Assembly: GCA_017526905.1 (NCBI GenBank)
Contig: JAFXQT010000051.1
Span: 1 to 42,806, forward strand
Source: Bacteroidaceae bacterium
Lineage (GTDB): Bacteria; Bacteroidota; Bacteroidia; Bacteroidales; Bacteroidaceae
Reading direction: 5' to 3'
Length of the DNA: 42,806 bases
The notes under the pieces were generated by a model. It was not told where the DNA came from, did not search any database, and saw only the letters and a list, made by a program, of their open reading frames with translations. Every line of letters begins with the position of its first letter. Position 1 is the first letter of the stretch. Below, one piece after another: positions 33,686 through 42,453 of the stretch. The translations under genes and the position numbers were made by a program.

Positions 33686-36600
33686 TCACCGGATCACCAC
33701 CTTGCGGTTGCCGATGATGTTCACGCCCTTCTGTGCGCGGCCCAGACGCTGTCCGGCCAGGTTGTAGATGGCGTTGTCGGCATTGGTGATGGTGCGGTCG
33801 GCCTGGAGGCTTTCAACAGCCACGGGAGGTTCGGTGCCGAGGTACTCCAGCTGGAAGTTGTTGAACGGAGCCCAGTCGCCGGCATGGCTTACGTTCTGGA
33901 ACAGACCCAGTTCGATGGCGCCCATGCTCTCCTCATACTGGAAGATGAGGTAGTTGTAGTAGCGGCCTTGCTCGGCGAATGTGGCCAGTTCTGCACGGTT
34001 GTTGGGTGCGTAGAGTGTGTCGGTTTCGTTGATACCGTACTTCTGGGTGCTGATGAATTCGGGCACTTCGTTCATGAAGGCACCCTTGCTGGTGTCGTGC
34101 CAGTCCACGATAACGGCGTTGTCGTTGCCGGCATAGAGGAACATGTTCTGCTCGGTGGCGATACCGTTCGTCAGGCTATCCACAACGGCGGCTGTGCCGA
34201 TGGGGCGGTACAGGGCGTTGCAGGACAGGCGGTAGTAACCTTCCTTGAGCTGCACTTTCTGGTAGATTTTCCAGGCAGAGGGTACGTTCCAGAACTCCAG
34301 GAATCCGGCATCCCAAGTGCCGCGGTTGCCGCTGGTAGCCTCGGTCTCGATGGTCCATCCGGCAGCGTGGTTTGATTCGTCGGCAAAGTCGGCGTTCTCC
34401 AGCAGTTCGGTCACGTTGACGGGTTCGCTGCCGCTGGCGCTTTCCATGCCGCTCTGTGAGAGCACGTAGGCCACCCAGGCGTCCTTCAGGCGCTGCACGG
34501 CTTCGATGAGCTGTTCGTTGGTCTCCGACTCTTCGGCCAGGGGTGCCACTTCGTCGAGCACAGACTGCATGATTTCCATGTCGGCGTCGATCTCGGAGAG
34601 TGCCAGGCGGTTGTCATACTTCATCACCTCCTCGTTCACGCGCTGAGCCAGTGCGGGGCTCTTCTGAGCGTAGGCGATGGCTTCCTGCAGCTGAGCGATG
34701 GCAGCGATCTTGGTTTCGACAGCATCGGCTTCCTGAGCTTTCAGGCCGTTGTCGATGGCGTTCTCCAGGTCGGAGCCAGCCTTGGCAACGCCGCCGTACT
34801 GGGCGTTCTCAAAGATATTGGTAGCGGTGGCAATGAGCACGTCGATCTGTCCGTCCAGGGCATCCTCCATGCCTTCGGCACCCTTGTACACTACGGTAAA
34901 GGCACCCCAGCAGGTCCATTCGTCGCCTTCGAGCTCAACGCCCTTGATGCCGATGGTCAGGTTGCCGTCCTCCACCAGTGCGGTGGTCACGGTGTTCTTG
35001 GCTTCCTCCTGGTCGTAGAAGAGCCAGTGGGCATTGTTGTTGCTGTTGGGCACCCACAGCGAGTCGCCCTCGGCGGTCACGATGCCGGCGGTGTGGTTCT
35101 CGTCGGGAGCGCTCACGGCGTAGAGGGCCACGTTGTTCAGCAGCGTCTGGTTCTGGTTGGCATAGAGGTAGGCCATGCCGGTGACGGCTTCAGCCTCAAA
35201 CTGGGTGTAGTTGCTTTGGTTGGCAGCAGCGCGGTAGAAGCCGTTTGTGCTGATCTCGTACACACCCTTAGGCATGTCGGCCAGGGTCTGATACACGTTG
35301 AAGTTGTTCTGGTTCCACACCTCGGCGGTCTGCACGCGGCTCAGGAAAGCGGTGGTGCCGGTTTCGTTCTGCCAGCCGGTAACGGTGTTGTTGGCATAGT
35401 CGATGTTGTTGAACAGGGCGCTGATGTCCACGTTCTGCTTGCCACCTTCGGCAGCAGCCTTGGCCAGGGCTTCCTTCACGGCGCTGACGATGATGGCGTC
35501 AAATCCGGAGATGGCCTCGTTGATCTGAGCGGTGGTGTAGGTGCCTTCTTCGTAGCCGGCCTCGTAGGTTTCCAGCATATCCTCCAGCTGTTCCACCAGG
35601 GTGGTGAAGGAGCTGTTGTCCACATACTTGTCGATGGTTGCCGTCACCTTCTCGCTGAAGAAGTTGTAGAAGGTGTTGTAGGCATTGCGGCTGGCGCTTG
35701 CCTCGGATGCGATGTTGTTCAGCGCGCTGGCGGCGTTGGTATTGGCCTCGTCGTCCTTGCTGTTGGAGCTTACGAGCTCTTCGGCCACCTGGTAGGCCTC
35801 TTCAACCTTGGCGCGAATGGCCTCCTCGAACTGTCCGTCGTTGAAGGCGGTGAACTGCTCGGCATTGCGCACGGCGGCCTGGAGAGCCAGGAGCGACGGG
35901 TTGACGCCAGTGCCGATGTAGGTGAGCGAGATACCGTCGATGAAGAAGTGAGGCATGCTGGCCGAACCGGTGTTGGTGGCTGTGTAGCCCATGGAGAAGT
36001 TACCGCTGGTCTCATCAATCAGTTCGAACTCGATGGTCTCGTGTGTCCACTTGCCCACGGGGAAGGTCTTGTTGGTGCAGAGATACTCGGTGCCGTCGTC
36101 GGCAATGAAGCCGATCAGGTTCTTCTCGATGGCGCTGGCACCGCCGCTGTTGTAGTAGCTGATGCTGAGGATGTACTTACCGGCGGGGATGGTCACGTAC
36201 TGCTTGTACTGGATGGTTCCGGTCCAGCAGGTAACCATGCCGAGCACCTTACCCTCGGTGGCGCCGTCGGACATGGTGGTGGGGGGCAGGAATTCCTTAC
36301 CTCCGAGGAAGCAGTCGCTGCCCACTTCATACACGCCGCTGGCGCGTCCGTTGGTGGCGCCGCTGGTACCGGCAAACCAGATGTTGTCGCTCTCGTTGTT
36401 CACGGTCCATCCGGTGACGTGTTGTGCGCCGTAGCGCTTGGTGCCGCCTTCGCCAACGCCCCAGCCGCCGGTGTTGCTGCCGCCGGTCTGGCCGTCCATA
36501 TCCTTGGAGTAGGTGTAGATTTCGCTATCCACAGCATCGTCCTTGGTAAAGTGGGGGTTCTGGATGAAGAAGTCGGAGAAGTCGGTGGTGCCGCTCTCGT

Positions 36601-37492
36601 TCAGCTTCTTCTGATTTTCGATGGCTGCCAGCACTTGCTCCACGGTGACGTTGGGATTGTCGTACACGGCCTGCGCCTCGCTGGTATCCACGCCGTAGGC
36701 CTCGCCAATCTGGATTACCTCCAAGAGGCCCACTTTGGCTGCGTCCACCTCGGCTTTGTGGAGAGCGTCGGCATCGCCTTCCTCAATAATCACCTGGTCG
36801 ATGAAGAGGTGAGGCATGGCGCCTGAGCCGCCGGGGCCGGTGTAGCCCAGGCTGATCACGCCGCTGGTGGCCTGCTCCAGCAGGAACTCGATGGTGTCGT
36901 TCTTCCACACCTCGACGTCCCATGTCTTTTTGGTGGAGAGATAGCTGGTGCCGTCGTCGGCCACGAAGCCGCACAGGTTGGCACTCACTTCGGTGGTGCC
37001 TGCGCCATTGTAGATGGGCAGGATGATGCGGTAGGCACCTGCGGGCAGGGTCACTGCCTGGGTGTACTGAGTCTTGGCGCCCCACACGCTGACGATGCCC
37101 AGGGCATTGCCTGTGGCGTCACCGTTGGGGTTGGTCATGGGTGCGAGATAGGTGTTGCTGCCCAGCCACACGGTCTCGTCGGCATTGATGGCGAATACGC
37201 CGGCAGCGCGGGCATTCAGTCCGTCGGTGCGTGCGTTGCTGCTGCTTTCGCTCACAAGCGTGTTGTCCGTGAGGTTGGATGCTTCCCAGTCCTCTACGGC
37301 CTGCATGCCGAACAGCGTGGTGCCGTTGTTGGCCATGTCGTAGTCGTAGGTGCAGATGCCTGCTTGCACGGGCTGGCCTGCACTGAAGTCGGCATTCTTC
37401 AGGAACTTGGCAGTGAGGTTGTCGCCCACTGCAGCCTGCATGCCGAACGTTACGGTCATCATTGCGATGACAGAGAGTAAACGTTGCTTCAT
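33686..37492 (-). CDS. Giant secreted modular protein, paralogue 2
   Basis: The 1268-residue product has a signal peptide (1-20). Unlike its neighbours it lacks the trefoil-like N-terminus and begins with two related beta-sandwich modules (about 26-238 and 302-527). These share FVADDGT/FIADDGTEYL, SLGYTG/SMGYTA and MPH(L/F)FID patterns. A long helical region (528-690), a third module (688-872), another helical region and a fourth module (1024-1219) follow. The last module ends EYLGTEPPVAVESLQAD, identical in the gene at 37750. The tail is IYNLAGQRLGRAQKGVNIIGNRK. It is rich in Asn, Asp, Glu and Ala, with few cysteines. I see no enzyme motif. Its promoter has both boxes, and a terminator follows. 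Confidence 0.85.
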   Translation of the reverse strand: MKQRLLSVIAMMTVTFGMQAAVGDNLTAKFLKNADFSAGQPVQAGICTYDYDMANNGTTLFGMQAVEDWEASNLTDNTLVSESSSNARTDGLNARAAGVFAINADETVWLGSNTYLAPMTNPNGDATGNALGIVSVWGAKTQYTQAVTLPAGAYRIILPIYNGAGTTEVSANLCGFVADDGTSYLSTKKTWDVEVWKNDTIEFLLEQATSGVISLGYTGPGGSGAMPHLFIDQVIIEEGDADALHKAEVDAAKVGLLEVIQIGEAYGVDTSEAQAVYDNPNVTVEQVLAAIENQKKLNESGTTDFSDFFIQNPHFTKDDAVDSEIYTYSKDMDGQTGGSNTGGWGVGEGGTKRYGAQHVTGWTVNNESDNIWFAGTSGATNGRASGVYEVGSDCFLGGKEFLPPTTMSDGATEGKVLGMVTCWTGTIQYKQYVTIPAGKYILSISYYNSGGASAIEKNLIGFIADDGTEYLCTNKTFPVGKWTHETIEFELIDETSGNFSMGYTATNTGSASMPHFFIDGISLTYIGTGVNPSLLALQAAVRNAEQFTAFNDGQFEEAIRAKVEEAYQVAEELVSSNSKDDEANTNAASALNNIASEASASRNAYNTFYNFFSEKVTATIDKYVDNSSFTTLVEQLEDMLETYEAGYEEGTYTTAQINEAISGFDAIIVSAVKEALAKAAAEGGKQNVDISALFNNIDYANNTVTGWQNETGTTAFLSRVQTAEVWNQNNFNVYQTLADMPKGVYEISTNGFYRAAANQSNYTQFEAEAVTGMAYLYANQNQTLLNNVALYAVSAPDENHTAGIVTAEGDSLWVPNSNNNAHWLFYDQEEAKNTVTTALVEDGNLTIGIKGVELEGDEWTCWGAFTVVYKGAEGMEDALDGQIDVLIATATNIFENAQYGGVAKAGSDLENAIDNGLKAQEADAVETKIAAIAQLQEAIAYAQKSPALAQRVNEEVMKYDNRLALSEIDADMEIMQSVLDEVAPLAEESETNEQLIEAVQRLKDAWVAYVLSQSGMESASGSEPVNVTELLENADFADESNHAAGWTIETEATSGNRGTWDAGFLEFWNVPSAWKIYQKVQLKEGYYRLSCNALYRPIGTAAVVDSLTNGIATEQNMFLYAGNDNAVIVDWHDTSKGAFMNEVPEFISTQKYGINETDTLYAPNNRAELATFAEQGRYYNYLIFQYEESMGAIELGLFQNVSHAGDWAPFNNFQLEYLGTEPPVAVESLQADRTITNADNAIYNLAGQRLGRAQKGVNIIGNRKVVIR

Positions 37493-37563
37493 GTTGTGTT
37501 AGTTAACAGTTAGTGGTTAGTGAATATGTTTTTCTTCTTGTCCGTATAAGCCGATTCTGGCTG

Positions 37564-37594
37564 CAAAATTATCAATTATTGCCCATTGTGCAAA
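37564..37594 (-). promoter_or_regulatory. Promoter of paralogue 2
   Basis: On the minus strand TTTG (37591-37594), 19 bases, then TAATTTTG (37564-37571), a full match. The leader is about 65 bases. Confidence 0.8.
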
Positions 37595-37619
37595 CAAATC
37601 GTGCTTTTTTTTGCATAGG

Positions 37620-37635
37620 GCACCTGAATCTTAAC
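37620..37635 (-). promoter_or_regulatory. Degenerate GTTAA element before paralogue 2
   Basis: The minus strand reads GTTAAGATTCAGGTGC. The upstream GTTAA arm is intact and lies at exactly the same distance from the -7 box as in the other two giant genes; the downstream arm has decayed. This promoter is also the only one of the three with a good -33 box. Confidence 0.45.
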
Positions 37636-37684
37636 ACTCTCTGCCGGTGTTGTGCCTATGCCTGGGTGGGGGCGTTGGGGCATG

Positions 37685-37719
37685 AAAAAGCCCCGCGAAC
37701 CGTGTGGCTCGCAGGGCTT
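37685..37719 (-). terminator. Terminator of the third giant gene
   Basis: AAGCCC, GCGA and CC blocks (37688-37701) pair with GG, TCGC and GGGCTT (37706-37719) with two mismatches. On the minus strand TTTTTCATG follows. Confidence 0.8.
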
Positions 37720-37749
37720 GGCGTTACCTATATATATAATAAGGTGTGT

Positions 37750-40700
37750 TTACTTTACGAGGTACTTCTTGCCACCCACGATGTAGATGCCCTTCTGCAT
37801 CTTGCTCACCTTCTGGCCAGCCAGGTTGTAGATGGCGGCGTTGGCGATGCGCTTGTCGGCGTCGGCCTGGAGGCTTTCGACAGCCACGGGAGGTTCTGTG
37901 CCGAGGTATTCGAGGCAGAAGTTGTCCATGGGCACCCAGTCGTAGGCGATGGTAGCGTTCTTGCGCACACCCAGGCTGATGGCACCCTGGCCTTCCTTGT
38001 ACTCGAAGATGACGTAGTTCAGATAGCGTCCGGCTTCGATGAAGGTTTCAAATGCGGCGCGGCTGTTGGGTGCGCAGAAGGCCTGGTCGGTACCCAAGGT
38101 GTAGTCGGTGCCGTTGAGGGTGGGGTAGTCGGACTGGTTTTCCTCCAGCGTGCCGGCCAGAGCGCCGTCCTTCAAGTTGGTCCACTGCATAATCTTGGCC
38201 GTTTCGGCACCGGCATAGAGGTAAGCCTCGTTGGTCAGCAGGGTGTCGGTGGTTTCAAGTGCATTGAGCACACCGATTTCGTTGTCGCTGTTGCCTGCGC
38301 GGTAGAAGGCGTTCACGGAGAGGCGATAGAAGCCGGGACGCAGCATGGCGATATCCTGGTGCATGTCGAAGTTGGTGCTGTTCCAGAATTCGACGCATCC
38401 GTCGGCATCCGTGCCGTTCTTGGTTTCGCACTCGGTGACCCATCCATTGCGTGCATCGTCAAGGTTGGCGTTGACCATCAGCATGGACACGTCAACGGGG
38501 TTTTCGCCGGTGGCGTTGTCCAGCTCGTCCCAACCGAGGATGTACTTCATGAACTCGTCGGGCAGGGCGTTGATCCAGGCCTCGATCTGTTCGTTGCTCT
38601 CGAACTCTTCAGCTTCGATGGCGGAGTTGATTTCCTCCACCATGACATCGAATGCTTCGTAGTTGCTCACGAAGTCGGCATCCAGTGCGCTCTGCTTGTC
38701 CTCGTAGGTGCTGAGTGTGGTCTGCAGGTCCTTGACCAGTTGTGTGCTCTGTTCGGCGGCCTTGATGGCATTGCTCATCTCGTCGATGGCAGCAATCTTG
38801 GTGTTGGCATCGTCGGTAGCCAGAGCCTTTTCGCCTGTGGTCAGTGCCTTTTCGATGGCTTGTTCTGTGGCACTCACGCCGTGAGCCTCGGCCATGGCCA
38901 GTTGCTCTGTGAGTGCTTCAATCTGTGCGTCGTAGTCGGATGCTGTAGCAGCGTTGTAGTAGATGTGGAACTCTTCCCAGACAGTCCACTGGTTGCCCAT
39001 CAGGCCGTCGCCGCTCTTCACGCCGAAGCGCAGTGTGCCGTCGGACGAGAGGACGGTGCTGACGGTGTTGAGCACCTGCTCGGCATAGGGCTCGTGAGTG
39101 AAAATGTAGTGAGCATTCTGCTGGTTGTTGGGCTGGTACATTTTGTTGCCGTCGGCTGCGTCGAACGTGCCGTTGAAGCCTTCGATGGAGTCGGTGCGGC
39201 ACAGGTTGGCCACGTTGTACATGAGGGTCTGCGAGTTGCCGGCGTAGAGGTAAGAGAAGCCGCCAGTGGCCTCTGCCACGTAGTTGTCATAGTTGACGGC
39301 GTTGTCGGCCTCGCGGTAGAAGCCCTTCACGGTGATGGTGTACTTACCCTTCGGCAGTTGCAGTTCGCGATAGACGTCGAAGTTCGTGTCGTTCCACACC
39401 TCGGCGGTGCCGAATTGAGTCTTGAAGTTCTCAGTCTTGGTGGTATTCTGCCAGAGGCTGTCGGGCAGGTTGGGGTATTTCACAGCGCTGCCGCTATAAA
39501 CGTAGCTGAGCTGGTCGAACAGAGGTGTGATGTCAATCGGTTCGTTCAGTGGCTCGCCGGAAGCAACGGCATCGTCAAATGCCTTCTGAACGGCGTTCTT
39601 AAGCAGCGGCTGGAAGTCCTCGATGGCTTTCTCGATTTGCTCGTTGGTATAGGTACCTTCCTCCAGGGCGGGCTCGTAGGTTTCCAGCAGAGCTTCGATG
39701 GCCTCGACATAGTTCTCGTAGCCAGGCTTTTCAAAATAGGTCTCGTTGTCAGCGTGCATCTTCTCCACCAGGTCGGCGAACTTCTTGTAGGCGGCAACAG
39801 AGGCCTTCATTTCGGTCAGTACGTCGTTCAGCTTGGTGTAGGCAGCCTGGTACTCGTCCGACTTCTCCTTTTCGGGAGTGGTCGAAAGCAGGTCTTCGGC
39901 CTCCTCAAGTGCGCTTGCGCAGGCGTCCTTCACGGTAGCCTGTGCATATTCGGCATTGATGTAGATGTCGCTGGCTTCAGCCGTGAGGGCACGCAGGGCG
40001 GTGTAGGTGGCAGGCGTCTGCACCTCGCCGATGGCAAAGAGCTGGAAGTTATCGGCAGCCACCCAGTTGGCGTTGGTGGCGGACGTCATCAGACCGATGG
40101 TCATGACATCGGCACCGTCGTAGTCGAACTCGAAGGTGAAGTGCTGGGGCTTGCCGTTGAGGGTGTAGAGCGACTCCTCGCTGTGGATGGTGTAGCTGCC
40201 GTTGTTGTAGTAGAGATACACACCTGTTACGATGGTGTTCTCATCGCCCTGCCAGCTGGCAATGGCGTCACACTCCAAGCGGTAGCGGCCTGCGGGCAGG
40301 CCCATGATGCTCTGGCTCAGGCCGCCGTCGCCCAGTGCGCCGGTGCCGGTGGGATACCAAGCCTCGATGAATCGGTTCAAGCTGACGCCGGTTTCCTCGG
40401 TAGTGTAAACCTGATTGGACTGATAGCCGAGGTTCTCGCCCATCTTTGCCACTGTCCAGCCGTCAACATTGCCCTGCGTGAAGTCGGGGTTGACCAGCAC
40501 GAAGGCGGTAATCTCGATGGGGTTGTCCTCCGAGCTCTCGCCGATGCTGGCCAGCACGGCAGCGCGGTTCACGGCGGGTGCCAGTGCCTCGTAGGCGGCA
40601 TTGAGCTCCTCCAGCGTTGCGCTGGCGTTGGTATAGACGGCAGCTGCTTCGGTGTAGGCCACGCCATACTTCACAGCCTCGTTCAGCTTGTTGTACAGTG

Positions 40701-41412
40701 CCAGTTGGGCCTGGTACAGCTCGTAGGCCTTGTTGTATTCGACAACGGCCTGGTTGTAGGCATCCACGGTGGATTGGTAGTCGGTGCTGAGGTCAACGCT
40801 CTCCACAGGGATGAAAGCCCACTCGATGTTGGGATCTTCGGCGGTGCAGGTGAACTTCACGTAGGCACCGGCACCGGTGCTGCCTGCATACTCTTCGGCT
40901 GCATTGTCGAATTTTCCCTGCTCGACCGATGACTGAATGTAGTAGTAGCCGTTGGCGTTCTTGGTGAATGAGAACCAGTCGCCGCCTTGGTTGTTCATGT
41001 CCACGTAGCCGTCACCTCCCGAGCGGAACAGGTGGTTGCGGCCTGCGGGCGGGTTGTAGCCGTTATCGCGGCCATGGTCGCCGTAGAACTTGTCGTTGGC
41101 ATCGTTGGTGCGTTGCATCACCCATGCATTCTCAGTGCCCTCCTGGAGCACAGTGGTGATTTGCATGTAGGGTGTGGCATTGTCAGATAGGCTAATCTGG
41201 GTGGCCCATACGTTGGCACCCACCAGGAACTGGCCTTCGCCTACGTTCATCACGTAGTAGTTGCCTTGGTCTTCCACGTCGGCTGCATTCTCCAGGAAGG
41301 CCCTTGCGGGGCTTTCAGGACGAACGGGCTCTGTGGGTGCGGTCCATGACTGCGCGAAGGCACCTGCGGTGAGGGCGAGCGCAGCACATACAGAGAGTAA
41401 ACGCTGTTTCAT
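37750..41412 (-). CDS. Giant secreted modular protein, paralogue 3
   Basis: The 1220-residue product has a signal peptide (1-20, then QSW). An N-terminal trefoil-like region spans about 47-205 (GNYYVMNVGEGQFLVGAN) and matches the layout of the gene at 29571, including the preceding EPVRPE-type segment. Beta-sandwich modules lie near 298-463, 626-822 and 972-1173, separated by helical regions. The first begins VNPDFTQGNVDGW and ends NWVAADNFQLFAIG. The tail is IYNLAGQKVSKMQKGIYIVGGKK. With its neighbours it forms an array of three tandem genes on one strand, each with its own promoter and terminator. Function is unknown; glycan binding at the surface is inferred from the modules and the location by an export locus. 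Confidence 0.85.
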   Translation of the reverse strand: MKQRLLSVCAALALTAGAFAQSWTAPTEPVRPESPARAFLENAADVEDQGNYYVMNVGEGQFLVGANVWATQISLSDNATPYMQITTVLQEGTENAWVMQRTNDANDKFYGDHGRDNGYNPPAGRNHLFRSGGDGYVDMNNQGGDWFSFTKNANGYYYIQSSVEQGKFDNAAEEYAGSTGAGAYVKFTCTAEDPNIEWAFIPVESVDLSTDYQSTVDAYNQAVVEYNKAYELYQAQLALYNKLNEAVKYGVAYTEAAAVYTNASATLEELNAAYEALAPAVNRAAVLASIGESSEDNPIEITAFVLVNPDFTQGNVDGWTVAKMGENLGYQSNQVYTTEETGVSLNRFIEAWYPTGTGALGDGGLSQSIMGLPAGRYRLECDAIASWQGDENTIVTGVYLYYNNGSYTIHSEESLYTLNGKPQHFTFEFDYDGADVMTIGLMTSATNANWVAADNFQLFAIGEVQTPATYTALRALTAEASDIYINAEYAQATVKDACASALEEAEDLLSTTPEKEKSDEYQAAYTKLNDVLTEMKASVAAYKKFADLVEKMHADNETYFEKPGYENYVEAIEALLETYEPALEEGTYTNEQIEKAIEDFQPLLKNAVQKAFDDAVASGEPLNEPIDITPLFDQLSYVYSGSAVKYPNLPDSLWQNTTKTENFKTQFGTAEVWNDTNFDVYRELQLPKGKYTITVKGFYREADNAVNYDNYVAEATGGFSYLYAGNSQTLMYNVANLCRTDSIEGFNGTFDAADGNKMYQPNNQQNAHYIFTHEPYAEQVLNTVSTVLSSDGTLRFGVKSGDGLMGNQWTVWEEFHIYYNAATASDYDAQIEALTEQLAMAEAHGVSATEQAIEKALTTGEKALATDDANTKIAAIDEMSNAIKAAEQSTQLVKDLQTTLSTYEDKQSALDADFVSNYEAFDVMVEEINSAIEAEEFESNEQIEAWINALPDEFMKYILGWDELDNATGENPVDVSMLMVNANLDDARNGWVTECETKNGTDADGCVEFWNSTNFDMHQDIAMLRPGFYRLSVNAFYRAGNSDNEIGVLNALETTDTLLTNEAYLYAGAETAKIMQWTNLKDGALAGTLEENQSDYPTLNGTDYTLGTDQAFCAPNSRAAFETFIEAGRYLNYVIFEYKEGQGAISLGVRKNATIAYDWVPMDNFCLEYLGTEPPVAVESLQADADKRIANAAIYNLAGQKVSKMQKGIYIVGGKKYLVK

Positions 41413-41499
41413 TCTTCTGCTTGTTTAAGAGTTAGAAAATAGTTAGTTAGGAATAGTCGTTTTTTGCTTGCTTAGTAGGTGTTGTGCACTTTAGCGGGG

Positions 41500-41507
41500 C
41501 AAATGTA
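41500..41507 (-). promoter_or_regulatory. -7 box of paralogue 3
   Basis: The minus strand reads TACATTTG, a TAnnTTTG match 88 bases before the start. There is no TTTG -33 box at 19-21 bp, as in paralogue 1, which fits a promoter that depends on an activator. Confidence 0.5.
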
Positions 41508-41555
41508 CGAATTAAGGTCAGTGCGCGTGCATGTGCGTAAAGGATTTTTAAGCCT

Positions 41556-41571
41556 GTTAATTTTTTTTAAC
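41556..41571 (-). promoter_or_regulatory. GTTAA-N6-TTAAC element before paralogue 3
   Basis: GTTAATTTTTTTTAAC on the plus strand is a 16-bp dyad with the same arms as at 33561-33576. The gap to the -7 box is again 48 bases. Confidence 0.6.
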
Positions 41572-41603
41572 GAAATGCGCACGCTTGGGCGGGTGCTTTT
41601 CCG

Positions 41604-41611
41604 TACCTTTG
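41604..41611 (+). promoter_or_regulatory. -7 box of the HAD gene
   Basis: TACCTTTG is an exact TAnnTTTG 24 bases before the start at 41636. No clear TTTG lies at the right distance upstream. Confidence 0.5.
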
Positions 41612-41635
41612 CCGGCAAAACAAAAGTTTTGCACC

Positions 41636-42058
41636 ATGACCATTGCAGTTGACTTCGACGGAACCATCGTCACACACCGTTACCCCGACATAGGCGAGGA
41701 GATACCCTTTGCCACCGACACGCTGAAAATGCTCATCGCCGATCATCACCGACTCATCCTTTGGAGCGTGCGCGAAGGCGAACTCTTGGACGCAGCCGTG
41801 GAGTGGTGCCGCAAGCGCGGTGTGGAATTCTATGCCGTGAACCGCGATTACCCTGAGGAGGACGTGGAGAAGAACCGCCATTTCTCGCGCAAGCTGAAGG
41901 CAGATATGTTCATCGACGACCGCAACCTGGGCGGACTGCCCGACTGGGGCACTATCTACACCATGATTCACGACCACAAGACGATGGAGGAGGTGCTTAT
42001 GGAGGAACTGAATCCCCAGCAGGTGGTGAAGCGCAAGAAGAAGTGGTGGCAGATTTAG
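41636..42058 (+). CDS. Small HAD-superfamily phosphatase-like protein
   Basis: The start at 41636 gives MTIAVDFDGTIVTH; the longer frame upstream includes the promoter box. The 140-residue product has HAD motif I DFDGT (Asp6 nucleophile, Asp8), a motif II-like serine (ILWSVRE), a lysine (RKLKAD) and motif IV MFIDDRN. There is almost no cap, so it is a small, capless member that could act on a large substrate or a sugar phosphate. The C-terminus is basic (VKRKKKWWQI). Similar small HAD proteins are common in Bacteroides and Prevotella; their substrates are not known to me. It is a single gene, divergent from the giant-protein array. Confidence 0.85.
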   Translation: MTIAVDFDGTIVTHRYPDIGEEIPFATDTLKMLIADHHRLILWSVREGELLDAAVEWCRKRGVEFYAVNRDYPEEDVEKNRHFSRKLKADMFIDDRNLGGLPDWGTIYTMIHDHKTMEEVLMEELNPQQVVKRKKKWWQI

Positions 42059-42087
42059 GCTGACCGCTGTCAGAGCCTCCCTTTTGT
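42057..42087 (+). terminator. Terminator of the HAD gene
   Basis: AGGCTGAC (42057-42064) pairs with GTCAG-a-GCCT (42069-42078), with one bulge and a 4-base loop. CCCTTTTG follows. The stem overlaps the stop codon. Moderate strength. Confidence 0.5.
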
Positions 42088-42189
42088 GCCTGTCTGTTCA
42101 GGGTTTTCTATTGTGTGCTGCCGTTCAGCCTCCTTTTGTGTGCTGCCGTTCAGCGCCTCCTTTTATGTGCTGTTTGTTCAGCGCCTCCC
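42076..42189. repeat. Imperfect tandem repeat of about 26 bp
   Basis: The unit CCTCCTTTTGTGTGCTGC, ending in CGTTCAG, recurs about four times (42076, a partial one at 42111, 42129 and 42156) with small changes in length. There is no coding frame common to the copies. Confidence 0.75.
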
Positions 42190-42410
42190 GTGCGCCTACA
42201 TCTGAGTCGCGGTGTGCCTACGTTCGCGCCCCTGTGTGCGTAGGCTTCCCCCTCTCATTTCCTTTGCAAAGATACGGCTTTTTCAGGCGTCGGGCAAAAT
42301 GGGGGGTGGGCTAAGGTGTGAAAATCTGTTAACAAATGGGGCATTTTCGGATAAAATGCAGGGCGCGGAGGCTATGTGTTGATTACCAGGCGTTTGCGCT
42401 GATTAGACTG

Positions 42411-42446
42411 GTGATGAGAGGCGTGATGAGAGGCGTGGTGAGAGGC
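42411..42446. repeat. Three copies of a 12-bp tandem repeat
   Basis: GTGATGAGAGGC, GTGATGAGAGGC and GTGGTGAGAGGC follow each other directly and lead into the left arm of the nested palindrome. Confidence 0.85.
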
Positions 42447-42453
42447 GGATGGA

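Noticed and set aside
35027-36826. 599-codon open frame on the plus strand
   Set aside because: It is antisense to the second giant gene with the same shadow composition.
37513-40932. 1139-codon open frame on the plus strand
   Set aside because: It is antisense to the third giant gene, which has a signal peptide, ordered modules, promoter and terminator. The antisense product is a Val/Gly/His-rich shadow.
29571-41412. Polysaccharide utilisation locus
   Set aside because: The giant proteins have glycan-binding-like modules, but no SusC/SusD pair, glycoside hydrolase or sensor gene is present in the window.
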